Positions 16,910-25,763 of a DNA stretch of 64,000 nt are shown here, one piece after another. Location of the stretch: positions 62,001 through 126,000 of the forward strand of contig JAATFP010000043.1 of NCBI GenBank assembly GCA_015655125.1, in the 5' to 3' direction. The notes beneath the pieces were generated by a model. That model worked only from the letters and a program-made list of their open reading frames with translations. It was not told the DNA's origin and ran no database searches. Positions within the stretch are counted from its first letter, which is position 1. Each line of letters starts with the position of its first letter. The DNA is from Chitinophagales bacterium (GTDB lineage Bacteria > Bacteroidota > Bacteroidia > Chitinophagales > Chitinophagaceae). A program made the position numbers and the translations under genes.

Positions 16910-17629
16910 CTAAGATGCGGTTAATTCATCTACTACACTTTTATAACTTCTTCCAATTGGCAGGGAAACGTTCTCTATAAAAACCTGCTGTGCTGTTATC
17001 TTTTGCACAAAATTCTTTTGTATGGCGAAACTGCGATGAATGCGTACAAATGTTTTGAAAGAATCTTCCTGCAATAAATTTCCGAGCAATGACAACACGC
17101 AATATTTTTTTTGCCTTGTAACGATGCGGGTGTAATCTTTTAACGCTTCGAGGTAAACGATATCGTGCAACTGTATTTTCACCTGGTTATGACCATCTTT
17201 AATAAAGATGCTGTCGGCACCGAGGGTACATTCGAACAATGCCGCTTTTTCTTTAATGTCGAGATAATCCTGAAGACGCGTCATAGCGAGATCAAAACGG
17301 GATTTGTCCAATGGTTTGATCAGAAAGTCCAGTGCGGCCAATTCAAATCCATCAATTGCATAGTCGGGATAGGATGTGATGAAGATGCAAACCTGGTCGT
17401 TTCCGAGGCGGCGGCGAAGTTCCAAACCAGTTAAGCCGGCCATGTCGATATCGAGCAGCAACACTTCTGGTTTTGTTTCGGTGATCGCTGCCAGCGCTTC
17501 TTCAGCAGAAGTATATACGCCGCTAATATTTAGAAAGGGATATTTTTTCGCGCGCAATTGCGTATTGAGTCTGTCAATCTCATTATCATCAACAATGATG
17601 GTACTATATGTCCGCAGGTTTTCCGGCAT
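16910..17629 (-). CDS. LytTR-family response regulator
   Basis: The 239-residue protein has a receiver domain at 8-125, with acidic Asp14/Asp15, phospho-acceptor Asp60 in LLLDIDMAG and Lys105 in LIKPLDKS. A LytTR DNA-binding domain covers about 135-236 (IFIKDGHNQVKIQLHDIVYL, KDYTRIV, FVRIHRSFAIQKNFV, LPIGRSYK). It should bind promoters when phosphorylated by a LytS-type kinase. No histidine kinase lies next to it, so it is an orphan here. A TAAATTTG element lies about 23 bases before the ATG. Confidence 0.92.
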   Translation of the reverse strand: MPENLRTYSTIIVDDNEIDRLNTQLRAKKYPFLNISGVYTSAEEALAAITETKPEVLLLDIDMAGLTGLELRRRLGNDQVCIFITSYPDYAIDGFELAALDFLIKPLDKSRFDLAMTRLQDYLDIKEKAALFECTLGADSIFIKDGHNQVKIQLHDIVYLEALKDYTRIVTRQKKYCVLSLLGNLLQEDSFKTFVRIHRSFAIQKNFVQKITAQQVFIENVSLPIGRSYKSVVDELTAS

Positions 17630-17651
17630 GTTTCAGATTGTGGAATGCATT

Positions 17652-17659
17652 CAAATTTA
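17652..17659 (-). promoter_or_regulatory. Putative -7 element TAAATTTG of the LytTR gene
   Basis: The minus strand reads TAAATTTG, matching TAnnTTTG, 22 bases before the ATG at 17629. No clear -33 element was identified. Confidence 0.4.
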
Positions 17660-17853
17660 CATTTTTTTAGGTTAGCGTTTATACATTAGTGGCCTTTAGC
17701 CACTCCCGTTAACCGCCGGTGATACCCATAAACTTGCCTTTATCTATTAAAAATGCAGTTCGTCTAATGTTATTTAACTGCCAAAGCGATTGGTAACAGG
17801 TTTGATTGTTTATAAACGAACTTGTTTTCTGAATCATATTAAAACCGGTTATT

Positions 17854-18453
17854 ATGAAAAAACTTATCTTATGCGCGATTGCCGCCGGCTATTTTGTAAC
17901 TGTAAATGCACAGGTAAAATCCGAGAAAAAAATAATAAGTGCGGGTACGCCTGCCGTTACCAGGCCTGTTGAAAAAAAGCCGTTGGTAGTCGTATCAAAG
18001 CCGATACAGCTCCATCATCCTTTAAAGATCACGTCACACGCCGACGGGCAGGATGCATATGGAAACATACAGATTCTCGGTACCGGGGAGCCGGGCCTCG
18101 AGATCGTCGTCAGCAGTTACGCATATGCTGAAGTGACACCTAAAAAATCAAATTCTCTCTGGCAAACATTCAAGAACCTTACTATTCCAACCGAAACGTA
18201 TGCGGCTATCAGCGATGCTTTTAAAAAACAGGCCGGTACGCAAATCAAAGAAAAATGTCTTCATACTACCACAGTAACGATAGATAAGAATGGTAAATGG
18301 TACATTCCGGCGTTTCAGAGTTTCGGGTCTACAGACTGGATGCGAAATGCTTTCATTCCGTTTGCATGGTTGATAACGGCAGTGTCCAAAGATCCCAATT
18401 ATCGTGAAGGCAATATTACAAGTGTGCGGCTTGGCTGTGCAATGAATAAATAA
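17854..18453 (+). CDS. Secreted protein of unknown function
   Basis: The 199-residue protein has a signal peptide (MKKLILCAIAAGYFVTVNA, then Q). Its body contains PLKITSHADGQDAYGNIQIL then GTGEPGLEIVVSSYA, the pattern of a bacterial Ig-like strand arrangement (a property per material, then G.GEPG..V.V). A helical insert (LWQTFKNLTIPTETYAAISD) is followed by VTIDKNGKWYIPAF, typical of the last strands of such domains. It may be a surface or periplasmic Ig-like protein. No partner is visible; it stands alone with a terminator. Confidence 0.6.
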   Translation: MKKLILCAIAAGYFVTVNAQVKSEKKIISAGTPAVTRPVEKKPLVVVSKPIQLHHPLKITSHADGQDAYGNIQILGTGEPGLEIVVSSYAYAEVTPKKSNSLWQTFKNLTIPTETYAAISDAFKKQAGTQIKEKCLHTTTVTIDKNGKWYIPAFQSFGSTDWMRNAFIPFAWLITAVSKDPNYREGNITSVRLGCAMNK

Positions 18454-18475
18454 CGTTCATGAATGGTGTGCGATG

Positions 18476-18505
18476 GCCCTGCGTTTACGCAGGGCTTTCT
18501 TTTTT
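18476..18505 (+). terminator. Rho-independent terminator
   Basis: GCCCTGCG and CGCAGGGC form a perfect 8-bp stem around TTTA, followed by TTTCTTTTTT. It ends the gene at 17854-18453. Confidence 0.85.
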
Positions 18506-18535
18506 GGGTTGACATCCGCGCAGGATGTCAACCTT

Positions 18536-19366
18536 TTACCCAATCTTAAAAGAAGTCATTGAAATCGCACCCATCGTCAGCTTATCATTGAAAACAGTAG
18601 CTGCATCTTTTTCTTCCTTCAGTCCTAAAGTATATAATAGCGGCAGGTAATGATCCGGACCCGGAACGGACATGGCTACTTCGCGGCCGAGGGAAGTATA
18701 GTTGATCAGCTGTTGATGATCGCCGGAAAGTACCAGTCTTTTGAAGATATCATTTGCCGTTGCGGCCCAATCGAATCCACCATCAGGATTGTTCCAGTCG
18801 AGCGCCCGCAGATTGTGTACTATATTTCCACTGCCGATGATAAGCACGCCCTTCTTGCGGATGGTTGCCAGTTGTTTTGCCAGTTCATAATGATATTGCG
18901 GCGGTTGACGGTAATCTATGCTCATCTGCAATACCGGCACGTTGGCAGCAGGATAAAGATGTTTTACTACGCTCCAGCAGCCATGATCAAGCCCCCAGTT
19001 GCTGTCGAGTCCTATCGTCGGTTCGCTGATGGAAGTGGCAATGCGTTTTGCCAATGCCGGATCGCCGGGTGCAGGATATTCCACTTCAAACAGCGCCTTG
19101 GGAAAACCGCCGAAGTCATGAATCGTTTTCGGCTTCTCCATTGCAGTAATGAAAGTGCCGCGAGTTTCCCAATGGGCCGAAATGCAAAGGATCGCATTGG
19201 GTTTTGGAATGGTTTGCCCGATTGTGCGCCAGCCCTTCACAAATTCATTTTCTTCGATGGCGTTCATCGGACTTCCATGGCCCACAAACAGCACCGGTAT
19301 TTCTGATCTTTCTTCAAAAGTGGCCGCGAGTTTTTCGAGGCCCTTAAAATTTATGGTGCCGGTCAT
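18536..19366 (-). CDS. ygiD: Extradiol ring-cleavage dioxygenase, YgiD/DOPA-dioxygenase family
   Basis: The 276-residue enzyme belongs to the LigB-like class III extradiol dioxygenases. It is closest in layout to bacterial YgiD, which opens the ring of 4,5-DOPA-type catechols using a divalent metal. Visible conserved sites are PVLFVGHGSPMNA near residue 30, CISAHWETRG near 61, LDHGCWSVVKHLYP near 125, IIGSGNIVHNLR near 178 and PGPDHYLPLLYTLG near 235, carrying the expected metal and acid-base histidines. The length is usual for the family. It stands alone. The physiological substrate cannot be deduced. Confidence 0.88.
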   Translation of the reverse strand: MTGTINFKGLEKLAATFEERSEIPVLFVGHGSPMNAIEENEFVKGWRTIGQTIPKPNAILCISAHWETRGTFITAMEKPKTIHDFGGFPKALFEVEYPAPGDPALAKRIATSISEPTIGLDSNWGLDHGCWSVVKHLYPAANVPVLQMSIDYRQPPQYHYELAKQLATIRKKGVLIIGSGNIVHNLRALDWNNPDGGFDWAATANDIFKRLVLSGDHQQLINYTSLGREVAMSVPGPDHYLPLLYTLGLKEEKDAATVFNDKLTMGAISMTSFKIG

Positions 19367-19523
19367 GGCAGGAAACGATTAAAGTGGTTATAAATTTTTT
19401 TCTCCTGATCATTTTTAAAACACAAAAATCCATAAAAGTCAGGCATGGCAACAGTTACAGGAAAGCGGCGGCTGTTGTACCCTGAATATTTATTGGGGTA
19501 TCTGAAAGGAAATGATTTATAAA

Positions 19524-19784
19524 TTATTCATGTTGTTTTTCGTCCACTTCTCTTTCTACCTGTATTGTGCATTCCGCTATCAGTGCAGCCAGCGCACCTA
19601 CTGCCGCCAGGATAGGCAACAGTAACGCACCTACCACACCGATGGTAAGCGGGAAAGACATCAGTTCTTTTCCGGATTTATCAGAAATCGTGATTTTGGT
19701 TACGTTGCCCTCGGCAATAAGATCCTTTATTTTTTGCAGCAGATGTTCCCCATTAAGAGAGAATGATTCTTTTTTGATAGCCAT
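19524..19784 (-). CDS. DUF4342-type small membrane-associated protein
   Basis: The 86-residue protein starts MAIKKESFSLNG. The first half (LLQKIKDLIAEGNVTKITIS then DKSGKELMSFPLTIGVVGAL) and the helix LLPILAAVGALAALIAECTI match the DUF4342 pattern, in which an N-terminal UBA-like or basic domain is joined to one membrane helix. The function is unknown. The ATG at 19784 is preferred to the upstream start at 19805 because family members begin near this residue. It is divergent from the MFS gene, with a palindromic repeat between them. Confidence 0.75.
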   Translation of the reverse strand: MAIKKESFSLNGEHLLQKIKDLIAEGNVTKITISDKSGKELMSFPLTIGVVGALLLPILAAVGALAALIAECTIQVEREVDEKQHE

Positions 19785-19846
19785 ACGAATGTGTTTTTGA
19801 AACAATAAAGCTAGTGATAATGTATGATCTGAGATATCGTTTATTT

Positions 19847-19907
19847 GTCATTGCCGGGAACGAGGCAATCTTGAACTACGGATAAGATTTCTCGTTCCCG
19901 GCATGAC
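19847..19907. repeat. REP-like palindrome
   Basis: The left arm, GTCATTGCCGGGAACGAGG then CAATC, is mirrored imperfectly by GATTTCTCGTTCCCGG then CATGAC. It resembles the GTCATTGC...GCAATC dispersed palindromes common in Bacteroidetes intergenic regions. It lies between the divergent DUF4342 and MFS genes. Confidence 0.55.
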
Positions 19908-19944
19908 TTAACTTTGAAAGCCATATTTCAAAGATGGTATATCA

Positions 19945-19952
19945 TACATTTG
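19945..19952 (+). promoter_or_regulatory. Putative -7 element TACATTTG of the MFS gene
   Basis: TACATTTG matches TAnnTTTG. It ends 1 base before the first ATG (19954) and 4 bases before the second (19957). The spacing favours the second ATG on a leaderless message. Confidence 0.5.
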
Positions 19953-19956
19953 CATG

Positions 19957-21126
19957 ATGAATTCTGGCTTATCAAAACCACAGATCGGCATCATGGCCGT
20001 TACTGCAGGTGTATGCGTAGCAAATATCTACTACAACCAACCCATTCTGAAAGAAATTGCAGCAAGCTTTAACACCACGCCGGGCAATGCCGGTATCATT
20101 TCTGTATTGGCACAGGCGGGTTACGGACTTGGATTGTTCTTTCTTACACCGCTGGGCGATAAGGTGAACCGCAAACGGCTCATTCTTTTTTTGCAGGCGA
20201 TGCTGATAGCTGTTCTTCTGGGCTTCACGTTCATGCAGCATTTGAATGGAATATTGGTCATGAGCCTGCTCATCGGGTTATTGGCCGTAGCGGCGCAAGT
20301 GATACTGCCCATGGCTGCGAGCCTCGATCCGGCAAACCGCGGCCGTACCGTTGGCATAATTTTTACCGGAATTCTTGTGGGGATCCTTGCCGCACGGGTA
20401 TTCAGCGGTTATATCACCGACTGGCTGGGCTGGCGGTATGTGTATGGAATTTCTGCGGCACTCGTATTCACTACGGCTTTATTAGTAAAGTTCTCCCTTC
20501 CCGATGCACCATCGCATTTCAAAGGTCATTATGGTGAGTTGCTTCGATCTGTTGTCGGCCAGATAGGGCGATTTGCATTATTGCGTCGTACGGCATTATT
20601 GGGTGCATTGGTTTTTGGCGCGTTTTCTTCTTTTTGGACGACCCTCACCTTTCACCTTAGTGGCGCACCTTTTAATTACGGTACCGGCACCATCGGCCTG
20701 TTTGGCATCCTCGCCATCGGCGGGGCTTTGCTGGCGCCTGTTTTTGGAAAACTGGCCGACAGCGGCGACCCCCGGCGTTCGCAATTGGTATCCGTATCAT
20801 TGCTGATTGCGGGAGTTTTGCTGATAAAGTTTTTCCCGGAAAACATCGTTTCGTTTATCATAGCCGTACTGTTGCTCGACATTGGCGTGCAGGCTACACA
20901 AGTGACCAACATCGCAACGATCTATACACTTGATGACAAGGCGCATAGCCGCATTAACACCGTGTACATGACTTCCTACTTCATAGGCGGTGCGATAGGT
21001 ACTTTTGCCGGCGTACAATGCTGGCGGCTGGGTGGCTGGGAACTGGTGACCTGGCAATTGCTGCTTTGGTCCATATTGGCTTTGATAGTAGTGATTACGG
21101 GCCGGAAGAAGAAGGTGGTGGTATAA
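19957..21126 (+). CDS. MFS transporter (YnfM/AraJ-like)
   Basis: The product, about 389 residues, has twelve predicted membrane helices in two halves. The first helix carries the family string VANIYYNQPIL. The loop between helices 2 and 3 holds the MFS motif A (GDKVNRKRLILF). DWLGWRYVYGISA marks the helix 5-6 region. This subgroup of major facilitator transporters includes drug and sugar efflux pumps. The substrate is not predictable. I start at the second of two adjacent ATGs because TACATTTG ends four bases before it, as at other genes in this window. It is followed 115 bp later by a HAD gene on the same strand. Confidence 0.87.
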   Translation: MNSGLSKPQIGIMAVTAGVCVANIYYNQPILKEIAASFNTTPGNAGIISVLAQAGYGLGLFFLTPLGDKVNRKRLILFLQAMLIAVLLGFTFMQHLNGILVMSLLIGLLAVAAQVILPMAASLDPANRGRTVGIIFTGILVGILAARVFSGYITDWLGWRYVYGISAALVFTTALLVKFSLPDAPSHFKGHYGELLRSVVGQIGRFALLRRTALLGALVFGAFSSFWTTLTFHLSGAPFNYGTGTIGLFGILAIGGALLAPVFGKLADSGDPRRSQLVSVSLLIAGVLLIKFFPENIVSFIIAVLLLDIGVQATQVTNIATIYTLDDKAHSRINTVYMTSYFIGGAIGTFAGVQCWRLGGWELVTWQLLLWSILALIVVITGRKKKVVV

Positions 21127-21241
21127 GTTGTAACCTGCGTTATCCTCATGCGACACCATATTTTCCTTCCGAAATTTTTCTGATTATTAATGGAAATCTG
21201 CTGCATTTGTGTAATCAGCGCGCAATCCATACTTTTAGGGA

Positions 21242-21862
21242 ATGAAAAAGAAAACGAACATCACCACCATTTTCACCGATCTTGGTGGCGTGGTGCTTAC
21301 CAATGGCTGGGACAGGCATTCGCGTACGAAGGCCGTGGAGATTTTTGGACTTGATGCCAAAGAAATGGAAGAGCGGCACCATCTTACTTTTGATACCTAT
21401 GAAGTGGGAAAGCTTAGTTTAACGGAATACCTCGACAGGGTGGTATTTTATAAAAAAAGAGATTTTACCATGAACGATTTCAGCAGGTTCATGTACAAGC
21501 AGTCGCAGGCATACGATAATATGATCGGATTGTATAAGGGGCTGAAAGAAAAATACGGACTCAAGATCGCCGTCGTCAATAACGAAGGACGGGAATTGAA
21601 TGATTACCGAATTAAAAAATTCAGGCTTGCGGAGTTCGTGGATTTTTATATTTCGTCTAGCTTCGTTCATTTCAGAAAGCCGGATGTTGATATCTTTAAA
21701 CTGGCTTTGGATGTTGCGCAGGTTCCTGTTAAGAATATCGTGTATCTCGATGACCGTGCATTATTTGTGCAAGTGGCAGAAGGGTTGGGTATCAAAGGTA
21801 TCGTGCATACGGATTATGAAAGCACTGTAAAAAAGCTGGCAAAACTCGGTTTAGTATTGTAA
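21242..21862 (+). CDS. HAD-superfamily hydrolase (YihX-like)
   Basis: The 206-residue protein shows the four HAD motifs. Motif I is FTDLGGVV, with nucleophile Asp12 and Gly instead of the usual second Asp, as in YihX-type phosphatases. Motif II is AVVNNEG, motif III is the Lys in FVHFRKPDVDIFKLAL and motif IV is VYLDDRALFVQVAEGLG. A helical cap sits between motifs I and II. The expected activity is dephosphorylation of a sugar phosphate or a similar small molecule. A TACTTTTA (one mismatch to TAnnTTTG) ends four bases before the ATG, so it may have its own promoter. Confidence 0.85.
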   Translation: MKKKTNITTIFTDLGGVVLTNGWDRHSRTKAVEIFGLDAKEMEERHHLTFDTYEVGKLSLTEYLDRVVFYKKRDFTMNDFSRFMYKQSQAYDNMIGLYKGLKEKYGLKIAVVNNEGRELNDYRIKKFRLAEFVDFYISSSFVHFRKPDVDIFKLALDVAQVPVKNIVYLDDRALFVQVAEGLGIKGIVHTDYESTVKKLAKLGLVL

Positions 21863-21930
21863 CTGTATATTGGCAGCAGATATTTGAAAACAGCAAACAC
21901 AATGGCTGCGCATCTACGGCAAATCTGTAT

Positions 21931-22884
21931 TTATATTTTTGTGATCTTGTAAGTCGTCCTGAAATCTTTTTCTTCTGCGGGTTTTAATATCGTCAATCCA
22001 ATGCCATTATTGAAAGCATCCGGTGCGGAACTTAAATTTTCTACGGCCAGTGATTGCCTGTCATCTGGTGTAAATAATTGCAGGTACCTGTAACTTTTCC
22101 CCGGATAAATTTCTATTTGCAGTTTTGCTTCGCTGTCGCGAAACACCAGCATTGGTTGACATTCCGCAAAATCCAGTTCAAAGCAGTCATCAAATTTCGT
22201 ATCACCGATTACCGTCAGTCCGCCAAAATCTTTGTACGGTTTTGAGCCGCCGGTAGGGATGAGTTCATCATCAAATTCTAATTTAGTCAGGCTTTGAAAT
22301 TCTAATTGAAGATGATCGATCTTTTTTCCAAAAGTAAAATAAGGGTGCCAGCCATCACAGATCGGAATTTCGCCATGATGCTTGTTGATGATAGTTGTGT
22401 TGATGGTTAGATAATTATCAAAACTTAATTCATAGGTCACTACGCAATCAAAATAAAAGGGGTAACCAGAATCTTCCCCCCGGTAAGCATATTTCATTTG
22501 TACCACCGCTTTTTCTTCATCCGCTTGCGCATGCATCATTGTGAAATCTGCATCGTAGATAACTCCATGCAATGCATGCTTGCCAAGATAGAATTTTTCA
22601 ATCTTGTAGTCCCGCCCATCGAATTTATATTCCCCTTTTTTCAGACGGCACACGAATGGCGAAAGTTTGCCACTCTTAAAGCCTTTGAATGCCTGGTTTT
22701 TACGATAGTCGTCGATGCCCGCGTAGTGATCCATTACATTTAATGATATCCCCCTTTGTTCAATCTCAAAACCGTGCAGCATTGCCCCGCATTGCGGCAC
22801 GATGATGGCTTTTGTGCCGGTGGCATCTTCGGTGAGTACTATGGTGGAAAATCCGTTTATCTGCTGATGGGTAATAGAAAACAT
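21931..22884 (-). CDS. Aldose 1-epimerase family protein
   Basis: The 317-residue protein has the beta-sandwich signature of galactose mutarotase-like enzymes: an N-terminal GAMLHGFEI, KGFKSGKLSPFVCRLKKGEY, the active-site His region CDGWHPYFTFG, and a C-terminal VENLSSAPDAFNNGIGLTIL preceding the catalytic Glu region KPAEE. It should interconvert alpha and beta anomers of an aldose or bind one. The length is normal. It is a single gene, and no sugar operon surrounds it to name the substrate. Confidence 0.85.
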   Translation of the reverse strand: MFSITHQQINGFSTIVLTEDATGTKAIIVPQCGAMLHGFEIEQRGISLNVMDHYAGIDDYRKNQAFKGFKSGKLSPFVCRLKKGEYKFDGRDYKIEKFYLGKHALHGVIYDADFTMMHAQADEEKAVVQMKYAYRGEDSGYPFYFDCVVTYELSFDNYLTINTTIINKHHGEIPICDGWHPYFTFGKKIDHLQLEFQSLTKLEFDDELIPTGGSKPYKDFGGLTVIGDTKFDDCFELDFAECQPMLVFRDSEAKLQIEIYPGKSYRYLQLFTPDDRQSLAVENLSSAPDAFNNGIGLTILKPAEEKDFRTTYKITKI

Positions 22885-23076
22885 AGAGAGTAAATATAAT
22901 TAAATTTTAAACCGGTTTTTGCCGTCGGCGAAAATTATGGCTGCAGCCAACGGTAATAATACCTGAGCCTCCAAGGTGCAGTTGCGAGCAATGAATGTCG
23001 TAGGGCAAATCGGCGCTAAATGAACTTGATGTAGTAATGATGTATTCATTTGCCATATACTTCAGTTTATTAAAAC

Positions 23077-23084
23077 TAAATTTG
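23077..23084 (+). promoter_or_regulatory. Putative -7 element TAAATTTG of the GH16 gene
   Basis: TAAATTTG matches TAnnTTTG, 29 bases before the ATG. An upstream TTTG lies 24 bases before it, slightly longer than the usual spacing. Confidence 0.4.
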
Positions 23085-23113
23085 CCACATTACTCACCAC
23101 GATTGTATCAAAT

Positions 23114-24241
23114 ATGAAATTAAAAATCGCTTTTCTCGCTGTGGCATGCATGTCTGTGTTGCTCATTTCCTGTAAAAAATCCGATAGCAACCCGGCATTA
23201 ACACCTACCACCCCAACGACCCCTACTACGCCCACTACACCCACCACACCAAATACGCCCGTCACACCCCCCACGGTTTATGCCGGTTACAGTTTATTAT
23301 GGAACGATGAATTTAACGGTAGCTCCATTGACGGAGGAAACTGGAAATTTGAAGAAGGCACCGGTGTAAACGGGGATTTTGGTACCGGGCAACTTGATCG
23401 CGCCACTTCGCGCAGCGACAATGCCACCATTGCCAACGGTGTCTTGAATTCCGGTGGCGGATGTTTACAGATCACTACGCGTAAAGAATTCTATATCGAC
23501 AGAAACTATACCAGCGCTCGGCTCACAACGGAAGGAAAAAGTTCGTTTGGACCCGGAACACGCATTGAGGCCCGCGTTTGGGCAAAAGATGTTCGCTATA
23601 AAGGGCAGGGTTTTGCATTTTGGCTGATGCCTGCTGAAAAACCGGCGGATCAACCATACATCATGTGGCCGCAAGGCGGGGAAGTAGACATCATGGAATA
23701 TGTAGGCTCGATTCCGAAATACAATTTAGGTACCGTGCATTACGCATGGGAATGGCAAAACAATATTTACCATGACTGGAACCATGGCCATAAAGGTGCC
23801 TACTACTCTTTCCCGGATGCGCAGGTACCGGCCGTTAATCCGACTTTCGGCGGCTGGCCACTGGCGGCCGATGATATGAGCGGTGGCAGCGGCACATTTC
23901 ATACCTACCGGATCGACTGGTATGCAGACCGGATGGAATTTGCTGTGGATGGCCAGGTGTATCATATCCATTATTTCAACGACGGCTCAGCATTCGACAA
24001 TGGTGTACCAGACGGCCAGGATGAAGATGCCAATGTAACCATTGATGGTAAACGCGTAATGAAATCGGAATATTCCCACCATTTTGCAGAATGGAAACCA
24101 TTTGAACACAAATTCTTTTTATTGCTTACGGCCGGTGTAGGTGGGAATGACAATTACACCTATGGCGGCGCAATCGTTCCGGAGGCAGTGTTCCCATGTA
24201 ATACTTATATTGATTGGGTGCGGGTTTATCAAAGACAATAA
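23114..24241 (+). CDS. Glycoside hydrolase family 16 lipoprotein (beta-glucanase type)
   Basis: The 375-residue protein begins with a signal peptide and lipobox ending LLISC (Cys near 20), so it is anchored as a lipoprotein. A Thr-Pro linker of repeated TPT units covers about 30-55. The GH16 domain covers about 60-375. Its catalytic motif EVDIME is at residues 190-195 (Glu190 nucleophile, Asp192, Glu195 acid/base), with SLLWNDEFNG at the front and an RIDWYADRMEFAVDGQ strand later. The absence of the extra Met in the motif's middle resembles laminarinase-type members. It should cut beta-1,3 or beta-1,3/1,4 glucans at the cell surface. It is not next to SusC/SusD genes. Confidence 0.9.
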   Translation: MKLKIAFLAVACMSVLLISCKKSDSNPALTPTTPTTPTTPTTPTTPNTPVTPPTVYAGYSLLWNDEFNGSSIDGGNWKFEEGTGVNGDFGTGQLDRATSRSDNATIANGVLNSGGGCLQITTRKEFYIDRNYTSARLTTEGKSSFGPGTRIEARVWAKDVRYKGQGFAFWLMPAEKPADQPYIMWPQGGEVDIMEYVGSIPKYNLGTVHYAWEWQNNIYHDWNHGHKGAYYSFPDAQVPAVNPTFGGWPLAADDMSGGSGTFHTYRIDWYADRMEFAVDGQVYHIHYFNDGSAFDNGVPDGQDEDANVTIDGKRVMKSEYSHHFAEWKPFEHKFFLLLTAGVGGNDNYTYGGAIVPEAVFPCNTYIDWVRVYQRQ

Positions 24242-24396
24242 GGCAGATGTACGATCCATGATGTATGATCCCGGATCTGTGATTTTTTGGCGGCCTGTAA
24301 GTCTTAGCCTGATGATGAGCTTTGAAGAATGCCATCGACAAGCGCTGACAGCTTAAATCTAACATGCCTGTTATTTTTCGTAAACAACATTTTCAT

Positions 24397-24441
24397 AAAA
24401 CTAAAAAGCTGCCAATCCTGATTTGGCAGCTTTTTAGTTTT
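24397..24441. terminator. Bidirectional terminator
   Basis: AAAACTAAAAAGCTGCCAA (24397-24415) pairs perfectly with its inverted copy at 24423-24441 around a 7-base loop. A/T runs on both sides let it end both the GH16 gene and the convergent gene at 24471-24752. Confidence 0.88.
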
Positions 24442-24470
24442 GTACCTGAAAAAGATCATAGGTCATACAC

Positions 24471-24752
24471 CTAAGATTCGAGCATGTTCCACGATGTTTT
24501 TACATCCGGATCCGTGTTATCTTTCATATTTTCTTTTTGGATAAGATCTGCATCGGCATTTTCAACCGGCAATGCAGGTTCCCGCACCGGGATATCATCG
24601 ATACCTATATCGGTACGTACGTTCCGGATATCATCTTCTGTAATTTCGTCATTTAAATTGTTGAGGTGCTGATGAATGCGTTCATCCGTATGTTGATCTT
24701 TAAACCTTCGCCTTTCCTCATCCGGTAGCCGGGGTAAGTGATCGCTTGCCAT
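24471..24752 (-). CDS. Small acidic hypothetical protein
   Basis: The 93-residue protein is rich in Asp and Glu and has no signal or membrane segment. A helical N-terminal half (LPDEERRRFKDQHTDERIHQ) is followed by DDIRNVRTDIGIDDIPVREP and a probably disordered tail. No motif identifies a family. A strong bidirectional terminator follows its stop, which supports a real transcription unit. Similar short charged proteins are common in this phylum, but I cannot name one. Confidence 0.5.
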   Translation of the reverse strand: MASDHLPRLPDEERRRFKDQHTDERIHQHLNNLNDEITEDDIRNVRTDIGIDDIPVREPALPVENADADLIQKENMKDNTDPDVKTSWNMLES

Positions 24753-24935
24753 AAAATAAGTTTTGATGTTAATGTATCGGTAAACAAAATCGTACCAGAA
24801 AATAATCTTTTGACAAATGACCTATATCAGTTCCAATATTTTCGAAATTTCAAAAAAGACAAATCCCGGATGAATAATGCACCCTCATACATTTTCTTCC
24901 GGGATTCGTACTTAAATCGCTAATTGACAGACTGC

Positions 24936-25472
24936 TTATTTTTTACCGAAACGCAGGTTGTAAGTAGCACCGATACCTACATTCTGAACATCGTTCTGGT
25001 CGCTAACGAGAACGTGGTTGTAGAAAGCGTAATAGTTCCAGCTATAGTTGTGGTAACCAATCTGCGGTTTCAAGCTCACACCACCTTTTTCTGCACCGGA
25101 AGGTACATTAGTAAAGAAACTGTAACCAGCGTCGGCGCCTACGAACCAGCCTGACGCTTTAGGATAATAGCGGAGCAAAACGTTTGCAGGAATTACGCCA
25201 AGGTCTTTACCATCGTGCTTTGCAAAATAGTTTGTGTAACCGGAAGCAACACCCAGGCCAAAATGAGGATTTACCATCCATTGGCCGGCCACGGTAATTC
25301 CACCCGCGAATGAACTTACATCAGAGGTGTGGCTAACCGGAACGCTTGCTTCGAGGCCCACTTTTAACCAGGAATTTTTGCTGGTCACTTCTTCTTTTGA
25401 GGTTGTTGATTGTGCAAAAGCCGCAGCAGTTGCAAACAGTGCAAAAGCAGCTGTCATGATTTTCTTCTTCAT
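24936..25472 (-). CDS. Outer-membrane beta-barrel protein
   Basis: The 178-residue product has a signal peptide ending AFAQ. Alternating amphipathic strands follow (WLKVGLEASVPVS, FAGGITVAGQWMVN, HFGLGVASGYTNYF), ending in a C-terminal strand YNLRF near GKK, typical of small barrels recognised by the BAM machinery. Eight strands would fit this length (OmpX/PorT-like class), but the count is an estimate. It is a single gene, with no partner to suggest a ligand. Confidence 0.72.
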   Translation of the reverse strand: MKKKIMTAAFALFATAAAFAQSTTSKEEVTSKNSWLKVGLEASVPVSHTSDVSSFAGGITVAGQWMVNPHFGLGVASGYTNYFAKHDGKDLGVIPANVLLRYYPKASGWFVGADAGYSFFTNVPSGAEKGGVSLKPQIGYHNYSWNYYAFYNHVLVSDQNDVQNVGIGATYNLRFGKK

Positions 25473-25763
25473 ATACGTTGATTTTCAGCTACATTTTCAA
25501 ACCTTGTGCCAGTAATAGAATTATAGTTAAGATTGGCGGACGAACTGCCATATAGAGAAAAGTGTAATGGATCGGATGTCAGTTTTATTATTGAAAAAAC
25601 GAGTACCTAAATTGAAGTTTGATTCAAACTATTCGTAAGACTGCAGGGACACTATTCTTTTGCCGTTTTCAGACAGGAATAATGTCACTGAGCTCCAAAG
25701 TAAACGGGCATTGCTAAATACAATGCTCGTTGAACTGCCAGAATTTTTAATTTTCCTGGTTGA
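25473..25763. other. Intergenic region without recognisable gene
   Basis: These 291 bases separate the barrel gene from the SDR gene, both on the minus strand. I see no open frame of convincing length, no clear terminator and no perfect TAnnTTTG element. It presumably holds the barrel gene promoter. Confidence 0.4.

Noticed and set aside
23205..23280. Possible CRISPR or satellite array (ACC/CCC repeats)
   Set aside because: The repeat encodes the Thr-Pro linker of the GH16 lipoprotein; unit length and spacing do not fit CRISPR.
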